Positions 34,684 through 43,085 of a stretch of 64,000 nt of DNA are shown here, piece by piece. Every line of letters begins with the position of its first letter. Within the stretch, counting starts at the first letter, position 1. The position numbers and the translations under genes are program-made. Under the pieces are notes generated by a model. That model saw only the letters and a list, made by a program, of their open reading frames with translations. It did no database searches and was not told the DNA's origin. Source of the stretch: JBBQVS01 sp964250765 (GTDB taxonomy: Bacteria; Chloroflexota; Ktedonobacteria; Ktedonobacterales; Ktedonobacteraceae); assembly GCA_964250765.1 (NCBI GenBank), contig CAXUHF010000009.1:1-64000 (forward strand), in the 5' to 3' direction.

Positions 34684-35709
34684 CTAGAGTGAGTTGCGGG
34701 TGTCTGTGTTGTCGTAGTTGGTACCAGTTGTTGTATTAGTGCGTGTCGAGTTCAAGTCGTTGACATCGTTACCCTCGATGAGAGGATTGCCGGTCTTGTC
34801 AAGACGAGCCTCTTCGTGGCGCACTGTGTCTGTCACCTGCTGTGTCTCCTGAACGGCACGCTTGCCGATGGAAACTTCACCCGTAACAACGGTGTCCTTG
34901 CTGACATTGACACGCTCTTCGCTGACTGGAACACGGATGTCCTCGCCCTCACCGATTGGTGTGTTGTCAACGGCGGTGGCGTCAGTTACAGGACGATTCT
35001 CAATGTAGACCTCTTCGTGTGTAACAGGTACGTTAACCGTCTGCTGCTGTGATACGACTTCCTTACGAAGGTCTACTTCACCAGCTTGTACATTCTGCTT
35101 GCTAACGTTCAACTGCTCACCACGTAAGCGCATAGTACGCTCTTGATCAGTTTCGTTCGCATAATCAGCATTACGAGTACCTGTTGTGTTTGTCGTGTTG
35201 GTGTACCCTGTTCTGTCTGTTGTTGTACCTGCTGCGTAACCTGTTGTTGCGGCATCAGCATAGCCAGTGTCAGGTGTGCCGGAGGTCGTGCTATACGTGG
35301 AAGCTGTGCTGGTTGTACCACCACGACGGCTAGCATAGTTATATGCACCGTTTGTATCCAGAATTGTCTTTGCCTCTTCAGCACGGCTACCAGCGTTGAC
35401 AGAGACAACAGTGCGACCATTGTTGTACTCGTTGTCATAGTACTGGGCCTCGTCGTTAGAGACACCCATGTTTGTCAAATCGTCGGCAACATGACCACCT
35501 GTTGTGCCTGTCGTGGTGTCATCACCAGTAAAGAAGTTTTTCACACCAGCAAAGAAGCCACCACCTGTAGAGCCTGTGCTGCCTGTACTGCGACCAGAGT
35601 GATGAATGTCTGCACTGCTGAAACCTGCGGCCTGCAACGCGTCGATTGCGCGATCTGCATTTGCTGCCTCATCGAAGACACCGATTACTGTACGTCCAGT
35701 TAATGCCAT
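34684..35709 (-). CDS. YflT/DUF2382 stress-response protein
   Basis: A 341-aa soluble protein. The N-terminus (VIGVFDEAANADRAIDALQA, then GFSSADI) matches the YflT/general-stress 17M domain. A long Thr/Gly-rich linker spans about residues 100-190. The C-terminus (RLRGEQLNVSKQNVQAGEV and VSEERVNVSKDTVVTGEVS) holds two half-repeats of the YsnF/AvaK (DUF2382) domain. Such proteins rise under stress in other bacteria; the mechanism is unknown. It ends before a two-way terminator. Confidence 0.85.
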   Translation of the reverse strand: MALTGRTVIGVFDEAANADRAIDALQAAGFSSADIHHSGRSTGSTGSTGGGFFAGVKNFFTGDDTTTGTTGGHVADDLTNMGVSNDEAQYYDNEYNNGRTVVSVNAGSRAEEAKTILDTNGAYNYASRRGGTTSTASTYSTTSGTPDTGYADAATTGYAAGTTTDRTGYTNTTNTTGTRNADYANETDQERTMRLRGEQLNVSKQNVQAGEVDLRKEVVSQQQTVNVPVTHEEVYIENRPVTDATAVDNTPIGEGEDIRVPVSEERVNVSKDTVVTGEVSIGKRAVQETQQVTDTVRHEEARLDKTGNPLIEGNDVNDLNSTRTNTTTGTNYDNTDTRNSL

Positions 35710-35974
35710 GTTTTTCCTCCTAAGTACTACATTCCATATTTTTTAGTATTATTGGCGCGGGTGCTACTACTGTTAGAAACACCCACGCTCAAAAACTATC
35801 AGTATTATTTTTTGATCATGAGTAGTGTATATTCATAACACACCTTCCTCTTTGTTCACGTATTAGTGAGAGAGAAGGTTTCATAAAAGTCTGCTATTAC
35901 GCGTTTAAAGTATTAGAAACTGCTGAGTGAGTATAATCAGGGGTTATCATACGTAATAGGGATAGAGAAAACAG

Positions 35975-36050
35975 CGTAGAGGCTATAATTCATGACGCCC
36001 TCTCCTCACATTATAGGCCAAACGAGGGCGTCATGAATTATAGCCCCTAT
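35975..36050. repeat. Family A' palindromic element (short form)
   Basis: Arms of about 27 bp: GTAGAGGCTATAATTCATGA from 35976 and GCGTCATGAATTATAGCCCC to about 36047. The outer ends are as in family A, with a different arm centre. It lies in the 375-base gap between the stress gene and the hydrolase; the rest of that gap is AT-rich with nothing recognised. Confidence 0.85.
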
Positions 36051-36084
36051 GGGAGACACTAGCAGAGGAAGGACATATCCATAA

Positions 36085-36777
36085 ATGGCAGAAAATACAA
36101 ATATAACAGATAGCGCAGAAAATGGACGACTTATACAGGTGGGGGCAGGAGCTGTAACCCTTGCAGGTCTCTTACATCTGCCAGCAGATGCACATGGTCT
36201 CGTTATTCTCACGCATGGCATCGAAGGGAACGCAGACGGCTCACACCAAACCGCACTTGCAATGGCACAGGTTCTTTTTCAAGATGATATTGCGACGTTG
36301 CTGGTGGACCTTTTCACTTCAGAGGAACGGCAATTAGATGAGGGAACAGACTATTTTCGTCTCAACACAAGCATCATGGAACAACGTATCGCAGGTATTG
36401 CACAATGGCTACTGGAAAACGACGAAACGCAACATCTCTCCATTGGCTACTTCGGTGCAGGCGCAACAGGAGCAGCCGTACTCATTGCAGCAGCCGAGCG
36501 ACCAGACGTTGTGGCGGCAGTTGTGGCGGCAGGCGGTACGCTTGATCGAGCGGAAGAGTATCTGCGACGCATACTAGCTCCTACTCTGCTTATTGCAGCA
36601 ACACAAAACTCGCAAGCAGTCACACAAAGCCAGCACGCACTAGAAAATCTTCCTAAAGAGAAACGCTTCGAGCAGGTTGACGCTGGCACATCGCTTTTCG
36701 CAACAAAAGAGGGCGTCATCAAGATAGCGCAACTTGCCAGCCAATGGTTCAATACACACCTTGTAACTATCGCCTAA
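36085..36777 (+). CDS. Dienelactone-hydrolase-like protein lacking the nucleophile serine
   Basis: A 230-aa alpha/beta-hydrolase-like protein, like the hydrolase part of phosphoribosyltransferase/hydrolase fusions (HGLVILTHGIEGN at about residue 37, TLLVDLFTSEE, APTLLIAA). The nucleophile elbow, normally GASTG in this family, reads G124-A-G-A-T-G129 with no serine. A conventional Ser hydrolase reaction is therefore doubtful. It could be non-enzymatic or use another residue. Confidence 0.75.
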   Translation: MAENTNITDSAENGRLIQVGAGAVTLAGLLHLPADAHGLVILTHGIEGNADGSHQTALAMAQVLFQDDIATLLVDLFTSEERQLDEGTDYFRLNTSIMEQRIAGIAQWLLENDETQHLSIGYFGAGATGAAVLIAAAERPDVVAAVVAAGGTLDRAEEYLRRILAPTLLIAATQNSQAVTQSQHALENLPKEKRFEQVDAGTSLFATKEGVIKIAQLASQWFNTHLVTIA

Positions 36778-36784
36778 AGACGTT

Positions 36785-36942
36785 TCTTTAAAAAACAAGA
36801 GGTGGGGGGGGGGGGGGGGGGGGGGCGGCCGCCGCCCCCCGGTTTTTTGTTGATTTTTTTTGTTTTGNNNNNNNNNNTTAAAAAAAACCCTCGTCCTCCT
36901 CCCAACCCCCCCCCCCCCCCCCCCCCACCTCTTGTTTTTTGT
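36785..36942. repeat. Inverted repeat with poly-G/poly-C and assembly gap
   Basis: AACAAGAGGTGG at about 36798 and its mirror CCACCTCTTG near 36926 flank runs of more than 20 G and C, with a 10-N gap between. It lies between convergent genes, so it is probably a terminator palindrome. The homopolymers and the GCGGCCGC-rich centre may be assembly artefacts. Confidence 0.6.
36868..36877. other. Assembly gap (10 N)
   Basis: Ten undetermined bases in the centre of a palindrome. Confidence 0.99.
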
Positions 36943-37154
36943 TAGCTTTCTTTGCCAATCATAACCTCTGTAGATTTAATAATCGCTAAGGCTTGGCTAC
37001 CCTCTTGCAGTTGAAGCGACTTGACGGCATCGTCCGTAATAACCGAAGTAATTTGCTGACCATCAGACAGTTCAATAACTACTTCTGCCATGATATCTCC
37101 ATGCTTGATCGATTTAATGGTTCCTTTTAGTTGGTTACGTGCGCTCATTTCCAT
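36942..37154 (-). CDS. Molbindin / TOBE-domain protein
   Basis: A 70-aa single TOBE (Mop) domain: SARNQLKGTIKSIKHGDIMAEV is the family signature, followed by ITSVITDDAVKSLQL. Molbindins bind molybdate or tungstate as small oligomers in the cytoplasm. AAGGAG lies 9 bases before the start. It begins 20 bases after the aldo/keto reductase, so the two are probably co-transcribed. No mod transporter is adjacent. Confidence 0.9.
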   Translation of the reverse strand: MEMSARNQLKGTIKSIKHGDIMAEVVIELSDGQQITSVITDDAVKSLQLQEGSQALAIIKSTEVMIGKES

Positions 37155-37174
37155 GATAAAAATCTCCTTTTGAA

Positions 37175-38146
37175 TTATGCCCTATCGTATCTTACTGTAT
37201 CGCCGAGGATGCTGTCGATCTGCTTGAGCACATCATCGGAGAGGGTGATATCCGCCGCTTTGACGTTCTCTTCAACTTGCTGCACTTTCGTGGCACCGAT
37301 GATTGCGGAGCTAACATTTTCCTGACGTAATATCCACGCGAGGGCAAGGTTTGACATAGTGTAGCCGTGCTGTTTCGCAAATTCTTGCAGGTTCTGTACG
37401 GCGGTAAGCGTCTTATCGCTCATGAGGTCCTTCATGAACATATTCTGCTGTTCGTTTGCAGCACGTGTCCCCTGCTCCGGCTGCTGTCCTGGCTTGTATT
37501 TACCAGTGAGAATACCTTGTGCAAGTGGTGAAAAAACAACTTGTCCGATGCCCTCACGCTCACATAATGGCACAATCTCTTGCTCGATATAGCGTGTCAG
37601 CATATTATACACTGGCTGATTAGAGACGAGTTTGTGCAGATGTTGTTCGTGTGCAATGCCAACGGCATCAGCGATTTGTGCCGCCGACCATTCCGAAACA
37701 CCAGCGTACAGGATTTTACCTTGTGAGACCAGATCATCAAGGGCACGTAATGTCTCCTCAAGCGGCGTCTCGGTGTCGTAGCGATGGCACTGATACAGGT
37801 CGATGTAATCCGTTCCCAGACGACGCAGACTTGCATTGCACTGCTCCATAATGTGCTTGCGCGAGAGACCACGATCATTTGGACCATCACCCATCGGAAA
37901 ATACACTTTTGTTGCCAGCACATAGGAGTCGCGTGGAAACTCTTGCAGTGCCCGTCCAACAACAGCCTCCGTCTTGCCACGATTATATACGTTCGCAGTG
38001 TCAAAGAAATTAACACCCAGATTGTAGGCTGTATGAATACAGTCAATCGCGGTCTTTTCTTCCACCGAATCGCTATACGTCAGCCAACTACCCAGGCTAA
38101 TCGCGCTTACACGTACTCCAGCACTCCCCAAATGTCTATATTGCAT
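37175..38146 (-). CDS. Aldo/keto reductase
   Basis: A 323-aa (beta/alpha)8-barrel, NAD(P)H-dependent reductase close to potassium-channel beta-subunit-like AKRs (MQYRHLGSAGVRVSAISLGS). Catalytic tetrad residues are visible: Asp in FFDTANVYNRG with its Tyr, Lys in VLATKVYF and His in YQCHRYD. The open frame runs upstream to 38266, but that part is a family B repeat. AAGGAGT about 9 bases before 38146 fixes the start. Substrate unknown. Confidence 0.9.
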   Translation of the reverse strand: MQYRHLGSAGVRVSAISLGSWLTYSDSVEEKTAIDCIHTAYNLGVNFFDTANVYNRGKTEAVVGRALQEFPRDSYVLATKVYFPMGDGPNDRGLSRKHIMEQCNASLRRLGTDYIDLYQCHRYDTETPLEETLRALDDLVSQGKILYAGVSEWSAAQIADAVGIAHEQHLHKLVSNQPVYNMLTRYIEQEIVPLCEREGIGQVVFSPLAQGILTGKYKPGQQPEQGTRAANEQQNMFMKDLMSDKTLTAVQNLQEFAKQHGYTMSNLALAWILRQENVSSAIIGATKVQQVEENVKAADITLSDDVLKQIDSILGDTVRYDRA

Positions 38147-38191
38147 TGTATTGCTACTCCTTCTGTACATCAGGACTTGATGCATTTTGGT

Positions 38192-38316
38192 GGTAGGGAC
38201 CGATGTATCGCGTCCAAAGATGGGAGCGGAAGGGCACATGCTGGGGAAGAAGATCAATGCCGACACGTTGCCCCTTCACCACCCCCATCCTTGGACGCGA
38301 TACATCGGTCCCTACC
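38192..38316. repeat. Family B palindromic element (long form)
   Basis: A complete 125-bp copy. The arms of about 33 bp begin GGTAGGGACCGATGTATCGC and mirror at 38284-38316 with one unpaired base. It lies upstream of the aldo/keto reductase. Confidence 0.92.
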
Positions 38317-38479
38317 GATAATTTTTTCTCTATCGTTACGGTATGGCATAGCAAGTCATCGTGTCAAGGTCAAGCGTAGGCTACAGTCCTATCCATTTGG
38401 TGAAATTACACATTTTCAGTATCCTATACATAAGCTTAATGGATAGGCAAAACACAGGGTATATATGGAGGAAGAGATT

Positions 38480-39895
38480 GTGGATACGCAGAAAAGTAGT
38501 GGCGAGCAAAAGATGACAGAACGAGAGGCTGTTCCTGGCACGCCTATTGTACGGGGCAACACTCCCCGCCCGTTCATGTATAACACGATGACAACAATAC
38601 CACCAAGCCAATTACCAGAAGAACAATTATCTCAAGATACTCATGGAACGTTCTCTACCGTCTCAGCTTTTCCTACAAAGCCACCGTCTGCACCGCCATT
38701 ACCAGAGGAACCAGATGACTATAGCGAATCGGAAGAGTTGCCCACGTCTAGTAAAGACACCTCTGCTGAAGTGGAGACGTTTGCGTGGCTTTTCGAGTAC
38801 GGTCTTGAAATGGATAATACGCTCCTGAACACACCAGAACGACTTGACGGCCTCGCACTGCTCTATGGTCCAGCCATGTTGAAAGGTTATAGGTTGCTCG
38901 TGGGGAGCTATGAAGTTGCGGGCGGAGGAGAACGAACAGTGGCAACTATCGTTCCTGATACGCGGCCTGATGCCGAAGTATGGGGTGTACTATATCGCGT
39001 TCCACAGTCCCTGACGCAAGCACGAGGTGGTGAACCTGCACTTTTGGACATCGTGCATGTGCAGCCGCAAAGCAACATACAGGCGATGCATGTGGTAGTG
39101 CGAGAAAGCTATCGCAATCGTACACTCTCCTGTATCACCTATATCTGGCAAGATACCACGACGCTTCAACCTTTCTCAATAAAGGAATACGATGCCCTGG
39201 ATGTCTATATTCGTCGTCTCACCTCGATTGCCAAAAAGCAGAAGTTGCCTGATGCCTATAGTAAAAATTTGGCGCATCTCGCTATACTTCCAGCTATACC
39301 CGATACTCCTTCTGCACAGAGTTCACAAAAAGAGGCATCGTCACCTTTGCTCACTCCCACAACGGAGCAACAGACAGAACCGCTTGTGCTACCTGTTAAG
39401 AAGTTAGAAAAATCTGTACGCCTCCAGGATACATCACCGCTTATCCGTCAGGTACAACGTGTACCAATCAAGGCATATCCTCAACGTTGGTTTGTTGCCT
39501 TTGCCCTCTATCTCTTCTGCCTTCTGCTGGCGGTGCTTGCATTCGCTATTGTGCAAGGCGTAGGTATCGCAAATGACGTTTTAAACGAACATTTCACGCT
39601 CCTCAGCGTTCCGTGGCTTGTCCTGATCTACGGTCTTTTAGGTGGCTGCGTCAGTAGTATCATTACGCTAGGACGTATCGCGCAGCCAGTCGATGCACCT
39701 GTTTTTGTCATCATCACATGGTTCACGCGTCCGTTCGTCGGTGCGGTCCTCGCCCTCTTCGCCTACCTCCTGCTCAATAGTGGCATCTTCCTGCCCGCCA
39801 ACACCGCGACAGGAGGACAGCACCAAGCCCTGTTTTTGCTGATCGGGGCATTGGCTGGTGTGTGTGAGGGCTGGCTATTCTTGCGGAAACAGTAA
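38480..39895 (+). CDS. Unknown protein with disordered N-terminus and four C-terminal membrane helices
   Basis: About 471 aa. Residues 1-95 are Pro/Ser/Glu-rich, 95-270 form a soluble domain (VRESYRNRTLSCITYIWQD) I do not recognise, and 270-330 is a linker. Then come four membrane segments (WFVAFALYLFCLLLAVLAFA, LSVPWLVLIYGLLGGCVSSI, FVGAVLALFAYLLLNSGIF, LFLLIGALAGVCEGWLFL). GGAGGAAGAG lies 6 bases before the GTG at 38480. An in-frame ATG at 38465 overlaps that site and is less likely. Confidence 0.7.
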   Translation: MDTQKSSGEQKMTEREAVPGTPIVRGNTPRPFMYNTMTTIPPSQLPEEQLSQDTHGTFSTVSAFPTKPPSAPPLPEEPDDYSESEELPTSSKDTSAEVETFAWLFEYGLEMDNTLLNTPERLDGLALLYGPAMLKGYRLLVGSYEVAGGGERTVATIVPDTRPDAEVWGVLYRVPQSLTQARGGEPALLDIVHVQPQSNIQAMHVVVRESYRNRTLSCITYIWQDTTTLQPFSIKEYDALDVYIRRLTSIAKKQKLPDAYSKNLAHLAILPAIPDTPSAQSSQKEASSPLLTPTTEQQTEPLVLPVKKLEKSVRLQDTSPLIRQVQRVPIKAYPQRWFVAFALYLFCLLLAVLAFAIVQGVGIANDVLNEHFTLLSVPWLVLIYGLLGGCVSSIITLGRIAQPVDAPVFVIITWFTRPFVGAVLALFAYLLLNSGIFLPANTATGGQHQALFLLIGALAGVCEGWLFLRKQ

Positions 39896-39913
39896 TGTTT
39901 GGATCATGTTGAA

Positions 39914-40040
39914 TTGTAGGAGTCTCATTCTATTACACTCTGTGGGCTATTCACAGCATTGGAGAACAGATGCAACGTTGCATCACTTCCATAAACATGG
40001 TTCATTGCCAACAAGGTGTAATAGAATTAGACCCTACAAT
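39914..40040. repeat. Family A palindromic element (diverged)
   Basis: The left arm begins TTGTAGGAGTCTCATTCTAT and the right arm ends AGAATTAGACCCTACAA. One G is missing in the right end and there are several arm mismatches. Confidence 0.88.
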
Positions 40041-40088
40041 TGACATACGAGACGCCCCTTCAACAGAGGTTTTTGAGGAAAAAACGGC

Positions 40089-40212
40089 TGTAGGGGCCAT
40101 AATTCATTACGCCCTGTTGGAGATTGACCAATTAGATGAGGGCGTTGGTGCTAGCATTTCTACGTTCGCTAACCATACGCGTTTGGAACAGGACGTAACA
40201 ATCATAAGCCAA
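40089..40212. repeat. Family A' element with decayed right arm
   Basis: The left arm is intact (TGTAGGGGCCATAATTCATT, then ACGCCCTGTTGG). The right arm is recognisable but eroded (GAACAGGACGTAACAATCAT, then AAGCC). It lies 48 bases after a family A copy, and together they fill most of 39896-40243. Confidence 0.7.
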
Positions 40213-40243
40213 TGGTGTTGAAGGTATAGACTAGTAGATGGCT

Positions 40244-41857
40244 CTAATAGGCTATATCTGCTGTTTCTCTCTTTGCCTTGATTGCTTTTGCAACTTGCTC
40301 AATTCCGTAGGTATGAAAGAGAAATTGAATAAGGCGCATTCGGGATGTTGGATGCCACACCGTTTTGCTCACCAGCTTTTCGACTACGCTGTTCAATTCT
40401 GCTGGTAGTAATGCAAGCCTAGAGGCTTCCTCTCGGTGTCTTGCTCTGAGAAGCCAGCTTTGTCGAATTTCTTCCGATGGGATATTTAGCTGAATGATAG
40501 TTATTGGGTCTATTGAGAGCGTGAGATATTCGACGTTTAGGGAAAGTATTCGCACACTTTCTATTGCGGATTCAGATATTGCAAACTCTTCGTCTAGTCC
40601 TCGGATTGCTGTCGCAAAGAAATCGTTATCGCCTTTTTGTATGGGGACACCTTCGCGGTTATTTGCTGGGGCATTCATCGTTTCCTCGAATGAGGCCGAC
40701 CAGTGATTTGGGTAGAAAGCAACGGACATAGAACGCTGCATAAGTAAGATTTGTTGATCTTCTGTAACTACTACGCATTGGACGCTTACTGGTGCAGGTA
40801 TGAGAGATGTACCCATATCGGTGGAACTATATGTAAGGGCTGTGTTACCATACTTTTGGCGTATAGAAATTTGTGAACCATCTAACGCTTTTAAGAGTGG
40901 TTCGTCAAAGAATGGGTTTAAGCTGAAGTAGTCATAGAATCCAATGGGGGCTAGTACAACTTTAAGGTGATCTAGTTCGCTGAATGCGGGTGAAGCCGAA
41001 ACGAGTCTATAATGAGGTGCGTTGAAATAGTGTTTTTCAATTGCGGATAGCTTTTCTTTTCTTATGTCGGCTAGGTCATCAGGTATGGGCTGCTGAGTCG
41101 TTAAAATGGTCGTCTGTATATCGTGGAGTTCCCATCCTTTAAAGTTTTCGCTGTTCGTAAGAATGATGCAGTCATCGACGGCGAAGTGTTCTACTTCTGC
41201 TAGCTCCATAAGCCATCGAGCATTATCTGAGGCTAATGTGTATAAGCTGTGAGATTTGAGAATGGCGTCTGCTTCTTCTCCATATTGATTTCCTACCACT
41301 ATTCTCCCTCCTATTGTTTCTGCATAGTGAGTATGATTTTGTATAGTTTGCGGCATAAGTAAGTTTTCAGAATTATTTCGGTTACGTTCTTGGTCAAGTC
41401 GTCTTCTGAGTTCCTGTAAAGCGTTACTGTATTCTTGCGCTTTCAATTTCAGATTTGGAGGAGCGTTAATAACACCAAATTCTTGTTCCCGTTTCTGTAG
41501 GTTCTTGAGAAGTTGTTCGTAGATTTGCTCTACTCTTTCAAGGTCATTCGTTTCGTGAGACGAGCCTTTTGCAATATGTGGGGCTAAACCAAGTTGAATT
41601 TCTTCCATTTCAGCTAAGAGCGAACGGTCGATATTCGCTAAGTTTAAATATCTTTCGGTTTCTGTTGTAGATGTGCATAGTATTTCCGCAAGGTTGATAA
41701 GTAGTTTGCGCATTGGCCCTTTAAATGGTTGAGAAACCTCATTGTTTTCTATACGCGATATCGTGCTTCTACTCGTACCAACTAACTTTGCCAGTTCTTC
41801 AAGTGAGAGGTCTGCGCTACTACGTAAGTTAGATAAAAATGCTCCAAAGTATCTCAT
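40244..41857 (-). CDS. XRE-type HTH protein with C-terminal Nudix-like domain
   Basis: A 537-aa protein. Residues 5-60 are an XRE HTH (LSLEELAKLVGTSRSTISRI). A coiled-coil-like stretch covers about 100-160. A middle domain (about 180-330) is unfamiliar, with DDCIILTNSENFKGWELHD. The C-terminal part (about 355-490) is Nudix-like: VQCVVVTEDQQILLMQRS, then HWSASFEETM and ATAIRGLDEEFAIS, where the Nudix box RExxEExG is only partly kept. It may sense a nucleotide-type ligand rather than cleave it. Base composition looks more AT-rich than the neighbours. The promoter region faces away from the next gene. Confidence 0.75.
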   Translation of the reverse strand: MRYFGAFLSNLRSSADLSLEELAKLVGTSRSTISRIENNEVSQPFKGPMRKLLINLAEILCTSTTETERYLNLANIDRSLLAEMEEIQLGLAPHIAKGSSHETNDLERVEQIYEQLLKNLQKREQEFGVINAPPNLKLKAQEYSNALQELRRRLDQERNRNNSENLLMPQTIQNHTHYAETIGGRIVVGNQYGEEADAILKSHSLYTLASDNARWLMELAEVEHFAVDDCIILTNSENFKGWELHDIQTTILTTQQPIPDDLADIRKEKLSAIEKHYFNAPHYRLVSASPAFSELDHLKVVLAPIGFYDYFSLNPFFDEPLLKALDGSQISIRQKYGNTALTYSSTDMGTSLIPAPVSVQCVVVTEDQQILLMQRSMSVAFYPNHWSASFEETMNAPANNREGVPIQKGDNDFFATAIRGLDEEFAISESAIESVRILSLNVEYLTLSIDPITIIQLNIPSEEIRQSWLLRARHREEASRLALLPAELNSVVEKLVSKTVWHPTSRMRLIQFLFHTYGIEQVAKAIKAKRETADIAY

Positions 41858-42048
41858 TTCTCAAATTTCCCTATTTGCTTTTCATGTCCAGCATTTGCAA
41901 TATAGAACCTTCTCATTCTTTCACAGAATATCCGTTGTTTTCCCATTATTCTCATTCATAATGATACTAGAGCAAGCAAGAATGAAACACTATGAAGCCT
42001 TAATAGTAATTTTCTTGCATGTTTATCAAACATTTATGCTTCTGTCTC

Positions 42049-42076
42049 TTGCTGTTTTGAGATAGTATAGCATACT
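42049..42076 (+). promoter_or_regulatory. Candidate promoter of the small HTH gene
   Basis: TTGCTG (42049-42054), 16-base spacer, CATACT (42071-42076). The -10 box lies in a small palindrome AGTAT-AGC-ATACT (42064-42076). Confidence 0.45.
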
Positions 42077-42105
42077 CAGAAATGCTACTAACACAAGGAG
42101 ATTCT

Positions 42106-42429
42106 ATGTACAAGCGTCCCATTACAGAGCAGAATACTCTACCGTTTCCGCTCTTTCGTCATAGCTTGCCAACGCTACGCCAACTCCGCGAAAGCTACAA
42201 TCTAAGCTATTTCGAGGTGGCACAGGCGGCGAAGGTTCATCCACGTGTCGTGTATTGGATGGAGCACGGTATTAGCGTCTACCCCATAGAAGCGGTCTAT
42301 ATCCTCTCGTCCTTCTCAGTACGCACGAACGGACGATACACCTATACCTTTGACAATGTGCAGGGGATACGCCTCAAAAATCTCGGACCTGTACAGTGTC
42401 CGATTAAACGCAACTCTGTAGGGGTCTAA
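42106..42429 (+). CDS. Small HTH protein, C-terminus altered by a repeat
   Basis: A 107-aa protein with an HTH at about residues 22-70 (LRQLRESYNLSYFEVAQAAK, then VHPRVVYWMEHG), like a single XRE domain. AAGGAG lies 5 bases before the ATG at 42106. The last residues (SVGV) and the stop TAA come from the left arm of a family A element, so the original C-terminus was probably different. It lies divergent to the XRE-Nudix gene. Confidence 0.75.
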   Translation: MYKRPITEQNTLPFPLFRHSLPTLRQLRESYNLSYFEVAQAAKVHPRVVYWMEHGISVYPIEAVYILSSFSVRTNGRYTYTFDNVQGIRLKNLGPVQCPIKRNSVGV

Positions 42430-42546
42430 TTCCATTACACCCTGTGGGCAATGAACCATCTAAACGAGAGCATTTATGCCAGCATTTACACGTCCTATGA
42501 ACATCGTAGATCGCCAAAAAGGGTGCAATAGAATTAGACCCCTACA
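42417..42546. repeat. Family A palindromic element
   Basis: A complete copy of about 130 bp, TGTAGGGGTCTAATTCCATT at the left and AATTAGACCCCTACAGA at the right. It covers the end of the small HTH gene and separates it from the next gene. Confidence 0.92.
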
Positions 42547-42573
42547 GAGTTTGATGAAAGGACAAATTACCAT

Positions 42574-43020
42574 ATGCATTCCGAAGAGAACACGCGGGAG
42601 CAAGACAACAAGTACAAGCGTGAAATGCTGATACGTTCCTTTTTCAATGGGGTTGAACTCGAAGGGAACCCGATCACTTCCATTCGGTTTGAGGCAATTC
42701 TGAGCATCCCACACTATTACGCGGCGTGGCTTAGCACACGACAAGGCGATGAAGCAGTATTGCGCTTTCCGCCGACATGGACACCCCTGTTACTGACACG
42801 TCCGCATGACTATCTTGGTTGGATATTTGTGTATCAAGAAGGCAAAGAGGTGTGTGCCGCCATGATTGGGACGGAGCAGCGTGTCGAAGAGGTGTTAAAA
42901 CGCAAGCCCAACATGGCAGAGATGGCTCTATGGCTTGAACTCGGTGGCTACCAGCAAATGGTACGAACCAGCGCGACCTCTGATGTATACGGGCTATATA
43001 TGCCAACGGGTGGGCAATAA
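42574..43020 (+). CDS. Unknown 148-aa protein
   Basis: A soluble 148-aa protein with no recognised motif. Tryptophan- and proline-rich stretches (FPPTWTPLLLTRPHDYLGW) suggest a folded domain. It begins 27 bases after a repeat element and probably formed a two-gene unit with the HTH gene at 42106 before the repeat was inserted. A strong terminator follows. Confidence 0.65.
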   Translation: MHSEENTREQDNKYKREMLIRSFFNGVELEGNPITSIRFEAILSIPHYYAAWLSTRQGDEAVLRFPPTWTPLLLTRPHDYLGWIFVYQEGKEVCAAMIGTEQRVEEVLKRKPNMAEMALWLELGGYQQMVRTSATSDVYGLYMPTGGQ

Positions 43021-43033
43021 AACAGATGCATAC

Positions 43034-43084
43034 CAGGACAAAAAACATGCGTGTCACATCATGACACGCATGTTTTTTGTCCTG
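43034..43084. terminator. Two-way terminator palindrome
   Basis: Perfect 23-bp arms (43034-43056 and 43062-43084) with a 5-base loop and A6/T6 tracts inside the arms. It lies between the convergent 148-aa gene and the acyl-CoA dehydrogenase. Confidence 0.88.
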
Positions 43085-43085
43085 T

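Noticed and set aside
36797..36935. Poly-G and poly-C tracts as a possible quadruplex or phase-variation site
   Set aside because: They flank a 10-N gap in a palindrome and look like an assembly artefact, so no biological claim is made.
38146..38266. Extended N-terminus of the aldo/keto reductase
   Set aside because: It runs into the family B repeat. The family N-terminus and AAGGAGT support 38146.
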